Positions 49,731-61,009 of a stretch of 64,000 nucleotides of DNA are shown piece by piece (the first letter of the stretch is position 1; every line of letters begins with the position of its first letter). The stretch spans positions 10,224,995 through 10,288,994 of the forward strand of contig OX359190.1 of NCBI GenBank assembly GCA_947172415.1, in the 5' to 3' direction. Under the pieces are notes generated by a model, which was not told where the DNA came from, ran no database searches, and saw only the letters and a program-made list of their open reading frames with translations. Origin of the DNA: Chondrosia reniformis. Lineage: Eukaryota > Porifera > Demospongiae > Chondrillida > Chondrillidae. The position numbers and the translations under genes were made by a program.

Positions 49731-51060
49731 TTAACCATAACACATTCTGCTTAGGAAGTTGGGATCATTAAGATTAGCATCAGGTTTCTCCATTTCCTGA
49801 ATATAAGCCATTAGGGTTTGCCATGTCTGACAGTCTAAGTGCGATATTTCATTAATAAAATATTCATTTTGGTGGCTTTTTACTGCCCAGTTTAGCAAGA
49901 GTATAGACAGTTTTGCAACTTCCTGCTCATTGTCGTGCATTAATTTGTCTAAGTTAAATACTATATATATATATAACAGTGATAGTGTAATATAATATAA
50001 AACAATAATTTGTTAAATTAAAAAATCATAATGTCTTTGTTATAGCATACAAGAAGCAGTACAAGTGTATGGTAATTTTCATGCACCTGAGGAGGTATCC
50101 CCTGATCTAGATCTGTGTACCCTTGGCAGAATATATGAGGTTCCTTACTTTTTGATTCTCCTTGGCAGAATTCCTGTACTGCATCACAGTGTGAAGATCC
50201 TACAGTGTTGTTATCTTAATCAATATATAGACAATAGGAGTTTTATAATTCAATTAATTTGCAGCCTTGTTATGGTCTGCTTGAAATTGTAGTTTTTTGC
50301 CTTGACTTAATAATTGGGCAACATCATTTTCCAGTATTTTAATGACTTCATTTCTCTGGGCATTATCCTACAGCCAATTGTAACGGTAAGGCTATGTGAA
50401 TCTACTTTAGATTTACTGCGTGTATCTATATCTATGTCGTCTAGAAAGACGTTCTTAGTCGACAATCTAAGTTTGTGCTAAGTACATATATCTACGTGAC
50501 TTTTGTTAAGACAAAGTCATAATTGTCTTCTTTGGATTCAGAGTCCGATTCACTAGAAAAAAAGGAGATAGAACAATAACAAAAATATAACAGTATCCTA
50601 AACCCTGAACACTTGACTTACATTTCCTTACGATTCTTGCCAAGCTTTGGGGCAGGTTTGTACACCCTAAAATTGTGTTAATCACATCTGGTTTCTTGGA
50701 TCCCTTATCTATGCACCGATGATATACTTAGTGGAGCAGCCCAAAGCTTATAAAGTGCATAGCAAGGGTGGTCTTATAATTACTCTTCTTTGACCTCTTG
50801 GGTGATGTTGAGATTAAATCCTGGTTCTAATGCATTAAATGGAGTATTTTTCCAAAAATTGATAATAGAAAGAAATGATGTGGCCTTGGCTGGATGAGTT
50901 GATGGAAAATTCAAATGTACATAGAAGTACCTGGCTACAAACTCTTTATATCATAGAATATAATGAAAAGGCTTTACATTTTCATTTGATATTTCTCTTT
51001 TGCATATCCTCAATGTATTTTTTGATGTCCTGTTGACTTCTGAAGTATATACATACAGTA
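49731..51060 (-). pseudogene. Exon-like segments of an unrecognised minus-strand gene
   Basis: From upstream: an exon reading YFYVHLNFPSTHPAKATSF to LNITQEVKEE (about 50940-50786), joining in phase over consensus splice sites to VYKPAPKLGKNRKE (about 50672-50624) and ESDSESKEDNYDFV (about 50555-50510, then a stop); a helical segment DNAQRNEVIKILENDVAQLL (about 50370-50290); and a 69-codon frame ending at 49731 (EVAKLSILLLNWAVKSHQNE). Short introns join these plausibly, but stops intervene. No known family. It may be the 3' part of the gene starting near 52588. Confidence 0.35.
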
Positions 51061-51309
51061 AAACCTCTATTAAGGCTACTCCCAATAGCGGACAGTCTCC
51101 ATATAACAGACAGCATGCAATGTACCACCTTATTTTTGCATACGAATAAACTTCCTCTTCTAAGTAATCCCTTTGGGCTGGTCCTCCGAAACTTATAAAA
51201 TATTATGTAAGTTTAACAGTAAACAGCTAAACAGTTAACAAGTTAAAGAAGTTTCTGTCCTACTTGAAAATGTGACTGTCCATCAAAGTAAATGATTCTG
51301 CTAACTTTC

Positions 51310-52588
51310 TTAGCGTTCCTTAACAATTTTCTCAAAAGTTGCGGATATTCTTTTGATATAGCTGCTACCCTTGATCAATTTCTCTAAAATCACTCCATTT
51401 GGCAATTTATTCACTGGAATATACTTTTCTGCTAATTGGATGGCTTCAGCATAAGTAAGGTTTCCTTTGAGGCTCAACTCTATTCTATCTCGTTAAATTC
51501 TGTTAAATCCGTTGACATGAGATCTTTTAACAATTTTTTCAAGGACTCAAACTTATGCCTAACCGACTTGAGTGTTTGGGGAATCTGAATTTGAACAGTT
51601 GAAGCTGCTTTCAAGTAGTGCAGGAGATGCTGGTAAACTATAATGGGTCCTTCAGGAACATCCACTTCTACAGACCCTTCTTCTCTCAGCATCATAGGGA
51701 ACACTTTACCTGAAACAACTTTTTTTATCAATTGAGAAAAGGGGGATCCCTGTTTCCTTCGTAAGTTGCACTAGTTCCTATGTCCTACCTACAAGATGCA
51801 ACAGGGTATCTTGGCAAAGTATAGTCTTTCATTATTAAGCAGAATGAGGAATCCATTGCCTTTATGCCATAGGCATAAAGACAAACCTGATTTACTCCAG
51901 CATCTTGCAGAGCTTCAATTAGTGTCTCCAATGTAAGCGTACACCTTCCTCCAATGAAGCATTTTGCATTCTTTGCAGGAAGCACTGTCTGACCACGGAG
52001 GATTATATGTTGACACACTTCATCCTTTCTGCCAGCAGTAAGTGGAGCGAACAATTTCCAGCCCATATCCCCAATCAAAACCAAATGTGAAAGCTCACGG
52101 ACAACATGTGGTGTGTTTAGAAGGTGAATGAGGGTCAAACCTATAAACACATATATATATATACAGTACAAATTACAATATACTATATATATATATATTG
52201 GAGCCATATGAATTATTTAATTAATTATATTATATTATATTATTTATTTATATTAGATTACCTTAGTATATTGTAACTTGTACTATATATATATATATAT
52301 ATTTGAAAAATCTGTATTATATATATGTATATATATTAAATTAATTAATTATATTATATTATATTATTTATTTATATTAGATTACCTTAGTATATTGTAA
52401 CTTGTACTGTATATATATATATATGCAATGTGTGCACTATTTATATAAATGGGGTGCTCAGAAGGTGTATGAGTATATATCTATACCAAACCTGCAAACC
52501 ACATAAGGACTTGGATTAGAGTTGCTATAACTTACATTTAACAAGCTCCAGCTGCCGTTCACACCTCTCCTTTCTTTAGTTCCCGCCA
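51310..52588 (-). pseudogene. Unrecognised gene, paralogue copy 1, frameshifted
   Basis: The core exon (about 52155-51800) reads LIHLLNTPHVVRELSH, LIGDMGWKLFAPL, EVCQHIILRGQ, LEALQDAGVNQVCLYAYG and splices in phase at about 51796 to VFPMMLREEGSVEVDVPEG. That frame stops at 51480. One frame over it continues as ELSLKGNLTYAEAIQLAEK, and the DNA shows an ATAGAATAGA duplication at the break, so a 5-bp duplication explains the shift. A second frame change near 51370 leads to LLRNAKKVSRIIYFDGQ and a donor. A candidate first exon (MAGTKERRGVNGSWSLLN, 52588-52535) did not join in phase. Function unknown; no motif recognised. Confidence 0.45.
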
Positions 52589-52931
52589 TTCTCGTGACTA
52601 CTTCTGTTGCGCAATCCCCACACGGAAGTGATATATAATATATATACGTACTTATTATTTTAAAGGAATCGTAGAATTAAACGTTCTTTTTACAAATAAG
52701 ATCGATGAATTAGGTATATTTAACTTGGTTAGGCCCGTATTATGAACAAAACATTCATCGGAATGGAAATACTTCTACACGGCCTTTATCGACACCTTTT
52801 TATGTCCTCTTCCGAGTAGGCCACCTTGGAAAGCATGTTTCTTTGGATAGAAAAGGGTAATGAGTCTAATATTCCTGTCATGCCCGTACCAAGCATTGAA
52901 TTATGGAAATATAATGTAATACTGTTCCTAG

Positions 52932-53519
52932 TTATTGTTTGCTGTAGTTATAACATGCATTCCCTTCAGGAACCTCTATCATGACAGAACCAGAATCTTT
53001 GAGCAACATCAGATAAACTGCACCACGAGCACGTTTTGAGATGGTAGAGTGGAATATTACCTCCTTCAACCTCTGCTGCATTTCCAAAATCCCATCTGCA
53101 TGGAACTATGGGATTCCGAGGTACTTTGTATTCAGTCAGCAGCCTGATATTCATGGTCTCGTGAGCCTTCATGCCATAGGCATATAGGACGACTTGTTCC
53201 ACACCAGCTTCTTCCAGAGCTCCAATGAAAGTAGAAAGAGAGATCATGCAGCAACCACGAATAAATATCCTAGCATTTTCAGAAGGTTGAACAACCTGGC
53301 CACGCAGCGTCAAAATTTGGCAAACTTCTTTCATCCGTCTTGTAAGGGGTGCGAAAATCCTCCAACCGAAGTCTCCTAGCAACAGGAGGTGTGAAAGTCG
53401 GTAACAACATGAGGTTGGTTTAGTAGATGGACCATGGTCACAAGAGTGAACCAAGTCAGAATTTCCTTAGTCTGAAAGGGAAAGCAGGCTGAGTCCAGGT
53501 CTATCTCCATTTCTTCCAT
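52932..53519 (-). pseudogene. Unrecognised gene, paralogue copy 2, frameshifted and truncated
   Basis: Homologous to copy 1: MVHLLNQPHVV, LSHLLLLGDFGWRIFAPL, EVCQILTLRGQ, LEEAGVEQVVLYAYGMKA, then, after an intron at 53060-53018, VYLMLLKDSGSVMIEVPEG. Starting from ATG 53519 (MEEMEIDLD) the frame breaks by one missing base between HVV and RLSH (near 53400). The C-terminus ends eight residues after EVPEG, far earlier than copy 1. Both copies are on the same strand in tandem. Family unknown. Confidence 0.45.
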
Positions 53520-54238
53520 TTTGCTCACTGAGGTGAATGTTGACTGATTCCGCTCTATTCTTTATATAGGCAAAAATCGGACCCTAGTGTAGAAAGGATC
53601 ATGTGATCCCCAAGGTATCCCTTTTTGATTTTTGTGAATGACAGACTACATTTTAGTGAATAAACCGAATTATATATATAATTTTCAATTATTTTAATTG
53701 ATATTCTGATATAATAGGATAGTAATTATTAAAATATAATATAAAATAATAAAAATTTATAAATATTAAGGAAATATAAATAATAAAATTAATAAATAAA
53801 TCTTGAAATTATATATAAAGGTATATAGTGAATGTTACATATTATTATATTATACAAATAGTTAAAATGTAAGGAGACAAATGGGTGTGGCTAGACTAAT
53901 TCTGTAAGAGCGAGGGTGGTCTTAATTAGTGGGCGAGTCCTCCGAAATTAATATGAGTGGGTGGGGCCAATGTACAACGCAGAGTGGGCGGATCTTCCGA
54001 AACTAATTAGGGGTAGTTTTTATGTTGAGCACTAACGGATTGAATCTAGTTAGTGGGCGGGTCCTCCGAAATAGATTAGGGGGTGGGACTTACTTCTAAG
54101 CTAATTGATTAAAACTAATTATTGGGCAGGTTCTCCGAAACTAATTAGGGGGTGAGACTTAGGGGGCAATTTTTATCATTTTAAGGAGTCACTGTATAAA
54201 GTCGCATTTAATAAACAACATTATAAGCTTGAAAATAC
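53520..54238. repeat. AT-rich spacer with imperfect 55-65 bp tandem repeats
   Basis: At 53885-54160 there are four to five diverged units sharing AGTGGGCGGGTCCTCCGAAA and GGGGGTGGGAC words; the rest is AT-rich. No gene seen. Confidence 0.6.
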
Positions 54239-57200
54239 TTAAAATTTGTAGCGTATGTAATATAAGTTAGCTGTTTTGTCGTAAGTGTAGTCAATTGGTA
54301 ACAGAATTTGTCCCAGCTTGACTTTCCTTGTCTGTCCTGCTGTAAACTTGTGGCCATTTTCTCCTATAGCTAGGTGGTGCCTGAGTGGAGAAAGGATGAT
54401 GTCTTCACCTTGAAGTCTGTACACTTTCCCGAAGGATCCATCTGTCTTGATAGCCACAGGTTCTCCAATGGTAGGTTCCAATGTTGTGTTTTCTATGATG
54501 TCGTCTGCTGTAGCAGACCTCTTTGGTGAGCCCTCACAGTTGGAGTCACCTAATAAGCTTGTTTGGAGCCTGGTTCTTGAAAATTCATGTGCCTCCTTTT
54601 GCTTGTCCATGCTTGTTCGTCTGTCATACTCTGACAGTTGCTATGTATATGTGATAAGATAAATGTGACTCCGTTCAGCAGGTACTAAAGTAGTCAGCTT
54701 ACCGTTTTTCTATTGTGCTTCATGGACCTTGCTAAAGATGTCTTAAGTTTCTCCGATAAGTCCATCTCCTCTAGATTAGTAACAAAACTTGACCTTATAG
54801 TGTTGATCCCCACATTTTGACCCGTGAATTGATAAAAATACCCTTTATATAGGTGGACCAGCTGCCAGAAGTAAAGGGACTTCCACCTGGTCTCTGCATG
54901 TAGAAGAACATTCAGAAATAAAGATGCAGAAGTGATTGTTGATCAGTTGACTTACCACAAATAGGGATGAATTCTTTGGATCCGAGCAAAGGTAAGCCTT
55001 CCTGTTTAATATATGTTCCTTTAATTGTTGCAAAAGTAGGGGGTGATCATCCAGAGAGACCAGATCATCATTGTAAAACTTCTTTGTTTTGTAATCTGAC
55101 AGGTAGAGAAAGGCGTGGTCCCCCTCCAGATCTATATGGAGCATGTTGGCCTTGGTGGCATACTTTCCCAGCGATGGAAGCCCTAATTGTGTACCTGTGT
55201 TTGCAGGGAGGAAGTGACGACAGACCTAGGTGAGTCAGACAGTGATAATTTAATACAATATACTTGTGCCTTTACCATAAAATGTAGGGACTGGTACTCT
55301 TTTGACCTCCTGGGAGGCAGGTCTGTATAGAATAGTAGTGCTAGAAATTTTTGTCCTAGCACAGCCTTCTTTATACCAGAGTCTTCACTAGCATATGCAT
55401 TTTTGCATTGTTTCACCACCTGTAAAATTTCGTCCCTAAGTAGAAAGATTAGTATATAATTTTGTTATGTTATTTACAAACAACAGAGATACACTAATTA
55501 GAAACTTACCAATCAAGCCACATTCTCTGTGCCTTCAAAGCATCTCTGCTTTGATGAGCTGTAAGGGAACTAGATGCTTTCTTAAAGGATTCTGATTTTT
55601 TCTTAAGCCTTTTGTAGAAGGGTGTGTCATATGAAATGTCTTCTTCTGCTGCTAAGTAGCGTAGAATGTAGCAGAGATGGTCAATGTACGTCCCAATTGT
55701 GCTTCCCATTAGGTGCTTATCCTATATTGAGAGATATTAGCAAAGATTGGGGCAATGGTGGTGGATCACACTGGCAAGGGAGGTGTTGAGGAAAATTACA
55801 AAGTGGTAGGATGGTATTCAGCATTTGACATGGTAAGACACATATATGTATCAGTGTTTACTAACCTCTAAAGAGTTAAGAAAACTTTCTAGCATGTTAC
55901 TATCCCTAGTATCTTCTAGACTGGGTTCTTGCTTAAAATTAACTGAAACATAATGTAGATAGTCTGTGCAAAAAAGGGAAGTATAATGTTTTTCCTAATT
56001 AGGACTTGCATAGCAATTACTTACTCAAAGTGTGTAATTTGACTTTTTCCCAAGTCGATTCCTGGATACGGTCTCCATCCCTTTTCAAATTTGTGCTGCT
56101 TAGAAAGAACCTTTCTGTAGCTTTAATTTGCTTGGCCAATTGAGAGTGTTGACTGAGGTCAAGATAATTAGGCATTCTTCCTGGTTTTCCTTTTTTTACA
56201 GGGGGAAGCATGTATTCATAGGTACTGTCGTCATCATCCTCAGACTCGGAATCATCAAAAGATGAATCAGAGTGATATGAAGCAGATGATAGTCTGTTGA
56301 CTACTGGAGGCTGAATATTTAACTCAGGTAAATCTGTAGCTGTAGTATATGTACCTTGTGGCTCCTTGGGTTGGGGAGGACTTAGGGCGAGACTTGTGGC
56401 TGGGATGGATGTACCTTGTGGCTCCTTGGGTTGGGGAGGACTTAGGATGCGGCTTGTAGCTGGGATGGATGTACCTTGTGGCTCCTTGGGTTGGGGAGGA
56501 CTTAGGACGAGATTTGTAGCTGGGATGGATGTACCTTGTGGCTCCTTGGGTTGGGGAGGACTTAGGACGAGATTTGTGGCTGGGATGGATGTACCTTGTG
56601 GCTCCTTGTATTGGGGAGGACTTAGGACGAGATTTGTGGCTGGGATGGATGTACCTTGTGGCTCCTTGGGTTGGGGAGGACTTAGGACGAGATTTGTGGC
56701 TGGGATGGATGTACCTTGTGGCTCCTTGGGTTGGGGAGGACTTAGGACGAGATTTGTAGCTGGGATGGATGTACCTTGTGGCTCCTTGGGTTGGGGAGGA
56801 CTTAGGACGAGATTTGTGGCTGGGATGGATGTACCTTGTGGCTCCTTGGGTTGGGGAGGACTTAGGATGCGGCTTGTAGCTGGGATGGATGTACCTTGTG
56901 GCTCCTTGGGTTGGGGAGGACTTAGGACGAGATTTGTAGCTGGGATGGATGTACCTTGTGGCTCCTTGGGTTGGGGAGGACTTAGGACGAGATTTGTGGC
57001 TGGGATGGATGTACCTTGTGGCTCCTTGGGTTGGGGAGGACTTAGGACGAGATTTGTAGCTGGGATGGATGTACCTTGTGGCTCCTTGTATTGGGGAGGA
57101 CTTAGGATGCGGCTTGTAGCTGGGATGGATGTACCTTGTGGCTCCTTGGGTTGGGGAGGACTTAGGACGAGACTTGTAGTTGGGATGGATGTACCTTGTG

Positions 57201-57387
57201 GCTCCTTGGGTTGGGGAGGACTTAGGATACGGCTTGTAGCTGGGATGGATGGTGGCCGCTTGACTCCTAGATGGTGAGTCTCACCTGGTTTAGATGATGG
57301 TTCTGCTGGTGGGTTTGTGTTGTGTCCCTGTTCTTTCATCCTTTTAAACATTAGAAACTCCTGATACTCTTCTGGCGCAATGTCCAT
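54239..57387 (-). CDS. Tyrosine recombinase with repetitive N-terminal region (one homopolymer frameshift)
   Basis: DNA strand-exchange enzyme of the tyrosine recombinase/phage-integrase superfamily. Seven exons (57387-56025, 55942-55866, 55721-55510, 55435-55264, 55225-54956, 54893-54703, 54640-54239) join in phase to about 895 residues, except that exon 6 is one base short: in the A5 run at 54834-54838 the frame shifts. Every expected catalytic element is visible: LFYTDLPPRRSKEYQSL (Arg 593/594), DYKTKKFY (Lys 654), INTIRSSFVT (Arg 732, with Asn where His is usual in HxxR), MKHNRKT (His 758) and LSEYDRR (Tyr 767), with the normal nine-residue His-Tyr spacing. The N-terminal 360 residues are dominated by 15 copies of a 20-residue Pro-rich repeat, then an acidic Ser/Asp tract. 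No reverse transcriptase is nearby, so Crypton-like rather than DIRS-like. Natural break or assembly error cannot be decided. Confidence 0.75.
56341..57255 (-). repeat. Coding 60-bp repeat in the tyrosine recombinase
   Basis: Fifteen 60-bp units encoding TSIPATNLVLSPPQPKEPQG with variants SRI for NLV and PPQY for PPQP. Units are almost identical in DNA, and variants alternate in a pattern that shows block duplication. Confidence 0.97.
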
Positions 57388-57447
57388 GGTAGTCCTTTGT
57401 CTTTGAAGAAGTGAAAAGTTAAGGTGAGTCTGGTTTAACACTTTCAT

Positions 57448-57702
57448 TTATATACTGAAACTTGCATAAAATTTATTCTGATGTAATATTTCCTTATATG
57501 GGTGCATTTTGCCCCTGCTGTTGGTCAATTAACATGATTGAGCAGACAAATTCCACTGTTGGGCTTCAATGAGTTCATTAATATGGGAGCAGTGTTAATT
57601 GTAAAGGCACCAGACAACATTCAGATTCAGATTAACTGTATCCTAATACAATATTGGTTTAATTATCTAGTTATTATTATTGAGTCATTGGTCTAAAATT
57701 AA
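57448..57702. other. Short spacer between the SET gene and the recombinase gene
   Basis: About 300 bp between the SET stop codon and the recombinase start codon, on the same strand. AT-rich, no feature recognised; the recombinase promoter or an upstream exon would lie here. Confidence 0.45.
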
Positions 57703-60113
57703 TTATGTCCTCCTTCTTTTGGAATGTAGAAGCTCTGGCCATGGTAGCTGAACTTCCCTGTCAAAGTTCTGGCCCCAATGCTCCCTAAAGTTAGTGAAGA
57801 TGGAGTCCCGGAGTGTGGCTTGGCTCCAGGCAGCGTGGTTGTGAGGAAGCACAGTCCATGCAAGGGCTTGTATGAGTACATGAGACTTTCCCCAGGTGTG
57901 AACTGCAGTGGTTGAAAGGTAAGGCAGCCAAAAGGATTTTATTCCATAGTGTATGGTCAGTTCCTTGGGAACTTCTGTTAGTTGAGCCCTTTCCTTGATG
58001 GTACAAAGTAGCTGCCCTTGTATGGTTCGAAAGCTTGCTAGGCAATGTGCTTCTGCAATATTCTCAACCTGTCTAAGATGTATCTGGCCCAAAGCACATT
58101 GCCTAGCAAGCTCTCGAATAGACTCCTCCAGGCCTCCCTGGTTGACAAAACGCCCTGTATTGATGCCATTATAATTGTCTGCGTTAAAGAATTCCAAGCG
58201 GCCTGCTGTCTCCCTCATGAGTAGATAATCGAAGGATGGCAAGTTATCCGCTTCCTCCTCAGAGATGGAGGAGGAAGCGTAGATGGTCAAACTGCTTCCT
58301 GTTGGAATGAAGGAGCCAGGGGAACCTGCAATGAAGCAGCCCAGCCCAGCCCCTGGAATATTACTCTGTAGCACCATGATGTTGCCTTCAAATCTGTTTT
58401 GCCTGCCTTTGGCTACCTTTATGGTCCCAGCACTGGTGTCGATGCTCACCTCACGAGAGATTACTAGGGACTGGCGTAGATTCCATGGGAGAAGCTGGGC
58501 TGGAACTGCTCCATTGCAGATACGATAGATACCAACAAGTTGTGACTGCGCCTGCGCAGCCACAACTTGGTAGGAGTTTGGGGCAGAGGCCTCTCCGGTG
58601 GTAGGGTGAGAAAGGCCAAGGCTCAAGAGAGCCTCCCCATTGCAGGTGGAGCTGCCATCTTCATGGACAAAGTCCACTGCAACGAGGAGACGTCTCCCTG
58701 ACAGGTCCTTCTTCCCTGTGGTATGAATAACCACCTTCTTGGCACCTGCCAGGTGAGACCTTGCCTTTCTAAGGCATTCTACACCCATTTCAACCCTTCC
58801 ATTCTCGTGAATGTACATATGACCTACTTCTGGTGCATCATGGCCCCACTCCCGAAATGGTACACCTCTTGGAGTCTCCAGATCAGAGAGATTATGACCC
58901 TGGAGGAAGTCTCCCAACCCCCTGAAGGCTGAGGTGAGAATGAACCCCCCATCCCCATCCACATAGTTAAGTGCCCCAATTGGGTTAGAAGTGGCGAAAG
59001 TGGCTGTGAGCCCAACCTGGGACGGAGATAGGAGACTACTGTGGCTCACAGCTACACTGACGGCCGACCTCAATGTAGCAGTAGAGTGGCTGTGGGTTGG
59101 TAAATATCTAAGCAGTGCACTCTCCTCAGGTACTTGCTGGGCTAAGGTTGCCAATGCCTCCAGGTGTGTGGGACTTAGGTCAGTGTACTGAATGTGGTCC
59201 AACTTAGTGAAAATTTGCACACTTCTACATGGTGGAGAACGCTGATTCAATGGTAGTCTGGAAGAGATGGAGGCCAGCTCTCTTTGGCAGGCTGTGCAAG
59301 CATCATTTGCACATTGCTGAACCCTGCAGACATACCTGGTAAATTCTTCCTGAGAGGTCTTGTTGCAAAGTGCAGTTGTGACCTCTCCCAGTGGCACCCT
59401 TGCTGCATTGGCAAGTGTCAGTATGTACTTGCCAATGCGGTACTCTGCCCTCAAAGCAGTCAAGGTATTGGCCCTCCTCCACTGCAATATTTGGCTGAGG
59501 TGTTTTTCCCAATCTGGAGATGGTGCAGATTCATCCATTTCAGCCAAATCTTTAATAGTTTCTTCTCTTGTTGTTAGGATTGATTTTAGGATGTCTGCTG
59601 TAATAGAAGGCCCACCATACGTAATTAATCCAGATGTTGAGTGAGGGAGTCCTTCGAAGGAGCACACCCCAGGGTGCTGCTCCGTCCTGTACCAGTTTGC
59701 CCGGTACTCATAGACTGTCCTTGTAGGACAGGACGATCTTTCAGGTGATGGGCTCAGGATGGCCTGCGGTGTCTCCAAATGAGTACATGTGGAGGATAAC
59801 TGACTTACTGCCTGGGGTGGTTGAGTCACATCCTCGGGTGGTTGAGTCACATCCTCGGGTGGTTGAGTCACATCCTCGGGTGGTTGAGTTACAGCCTGGG
59901 ATGGTTGAGTCACATCCTGGGGTGACCCTGGAAGAGGGAAGACTACTGTGATTGTCCCTTCCATTTTAATAAAATCACTCCAAGACTTACCAAGGAAAAG
60001 CTGTTCAGCTTGACAAAGCAATAAGAAGACAGCCTCATAGTCCCCATCTATAGGGCTATGTCTTGTGACTAAAGCCTCCAGAGCACGAAGCTTGTCGCAG
60101 CACTGTTGTATTC
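57703..60113 (-). CDS. SET-domain protein, 5' end incomplete
   Basis: Large exon 59927-57703 joined in phase to 60113-59991 (QQCCDKLRALEALVTRH ... AEQLFLG) through a 63-bp intron; at least one more exon lies upstream, unresolved. If unspliced, ATG 59964 would start a 753-residue product. The SET domain is at about 58362-57940: NIPGAGLGCF opens it, NTGRFVNQGG stands at the AdoMet-binding NHxxxPN region, and ELTIHYG replaces the usual ELTFDYG. SET domains methylate lysines; the Asn-His pair is altered to Asn-Gln and the Asp before Tyr to His, so activity is uncertain. The N-terminal part has a five-unit VTQPPED repeat and a Cys-rich CANDACTACQREL segment. The tail ends HSKRRRT, a possible nuclear signal. 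Same strand as, and 300 bp upstream of, the recombinase gene. Confidence 0.65.
59815..59920 (-). repeat. Coding 21-bp repeat in the SET gene
   Basis: Five units encoding VTQPPED/VTQPSQA, at the 5' edge of the main exon. Confidence 0.92.
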
Positions 60114-60149
60114 CTACATTGTTGGTTTGTTAATATGTAATTACTTATG

Positions 60150-60325
60150 TATATATTTATTAACATTCATTCTTTTTTCAATTTAGGTTTTGTGGCCAAA
60201 CAGCTAAGGATGAGCTATTATTAATTTAAATTTTATGTATATATTTATTAACATTCATTCTTTTTTCAATTTAGGTTTTGTGGCCAAACAGCTAAGGATG
60301 AACTATTATTAATTTAATTTTTTTA
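60150..60325. repeat. Tandem duplication of about 88 bp
   Basis: A segment including TTTTGTGGCCAAACAGCTAA and TATGTATATATTTATTAAC occurs twice with almost no differences, upstream of the SET gene. Confidence 0.9.
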
Positions 60326-61009
60326 TTGTAAATATACTAATAATTATTATGGCTTCGTATATGCATTGCAAAAATGGATGTGCGGGCGATAAAAACATGG
60401 TGTTCCGTATCTAAAATCCGGAAGTGACTTAAAAGTATTTAGCCATTAACTTATCTGTTTTTCAGTACGCAAGAGGCCAAACATTTACATAGGACTATTA
60501 TATACAGCTCCAGCTTATTAATTTTGTAGTTTTATGTCTGTAAAATAGCAGTTGAAATGACACTAATTATATAATAAAATTACGTGTCTTGGATTTTCTC
60601 GGATACTGCGTAAATTACCATTACAATCGCCCTAATGAAAAATAAACTAAACCTGCTCAAGAAACTAACCAGACATAACTGAGAAACACTATTGATACTT
60701 GTGAACTAATAGAAGACTCTTGAAAAACGTCGAAAGAATGATGCAATCGCAAAAAAACTACGCATTTCAGATACATATATATTAATTTCTCGATTCCATA
60801 CTATACGCTCAACTTTTTAATAAAGGGACCGCTTTAATTTTGAGATTTACAATAATTTTATTAGTTAAAACGAAACATTGATCAAGTCAAGTACCTTGCA
60901 CATGCCCAATATGCGCATTTAATTGTGAAACACCGTTAAATAAACAAATTCTTGTATAACCACAAAGCGCACCTTTAAATGTGCCATTTACACAATACCC
61001 TACCTACGA
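60326..61009. other. AT-rich subtelomeric DNA, nothing recognised
   Basis: No gene, RNA or repeat structure seen. A missing 5' exon of the SET gene may lie here. Confidence 0.4.

Noticed and set aside
56366-57277. 303-codon plus-strand Gly/Trp-rich frame
   Set aside because: Shadow of the 60-bp coding repeat of the recombinase.
54239-60113. DIRS-type retrotransposon
   Set aside because: Recombinase present, but no reverse transcriptase, RNase H or split direct/inverted terminal repeats could be seen in the window.
60355-60420. Short plus-strand ORF starting MASYMHCKNGCAGDKN
   Set aside because: Ends after about 20 codons with no donor or partner exon.
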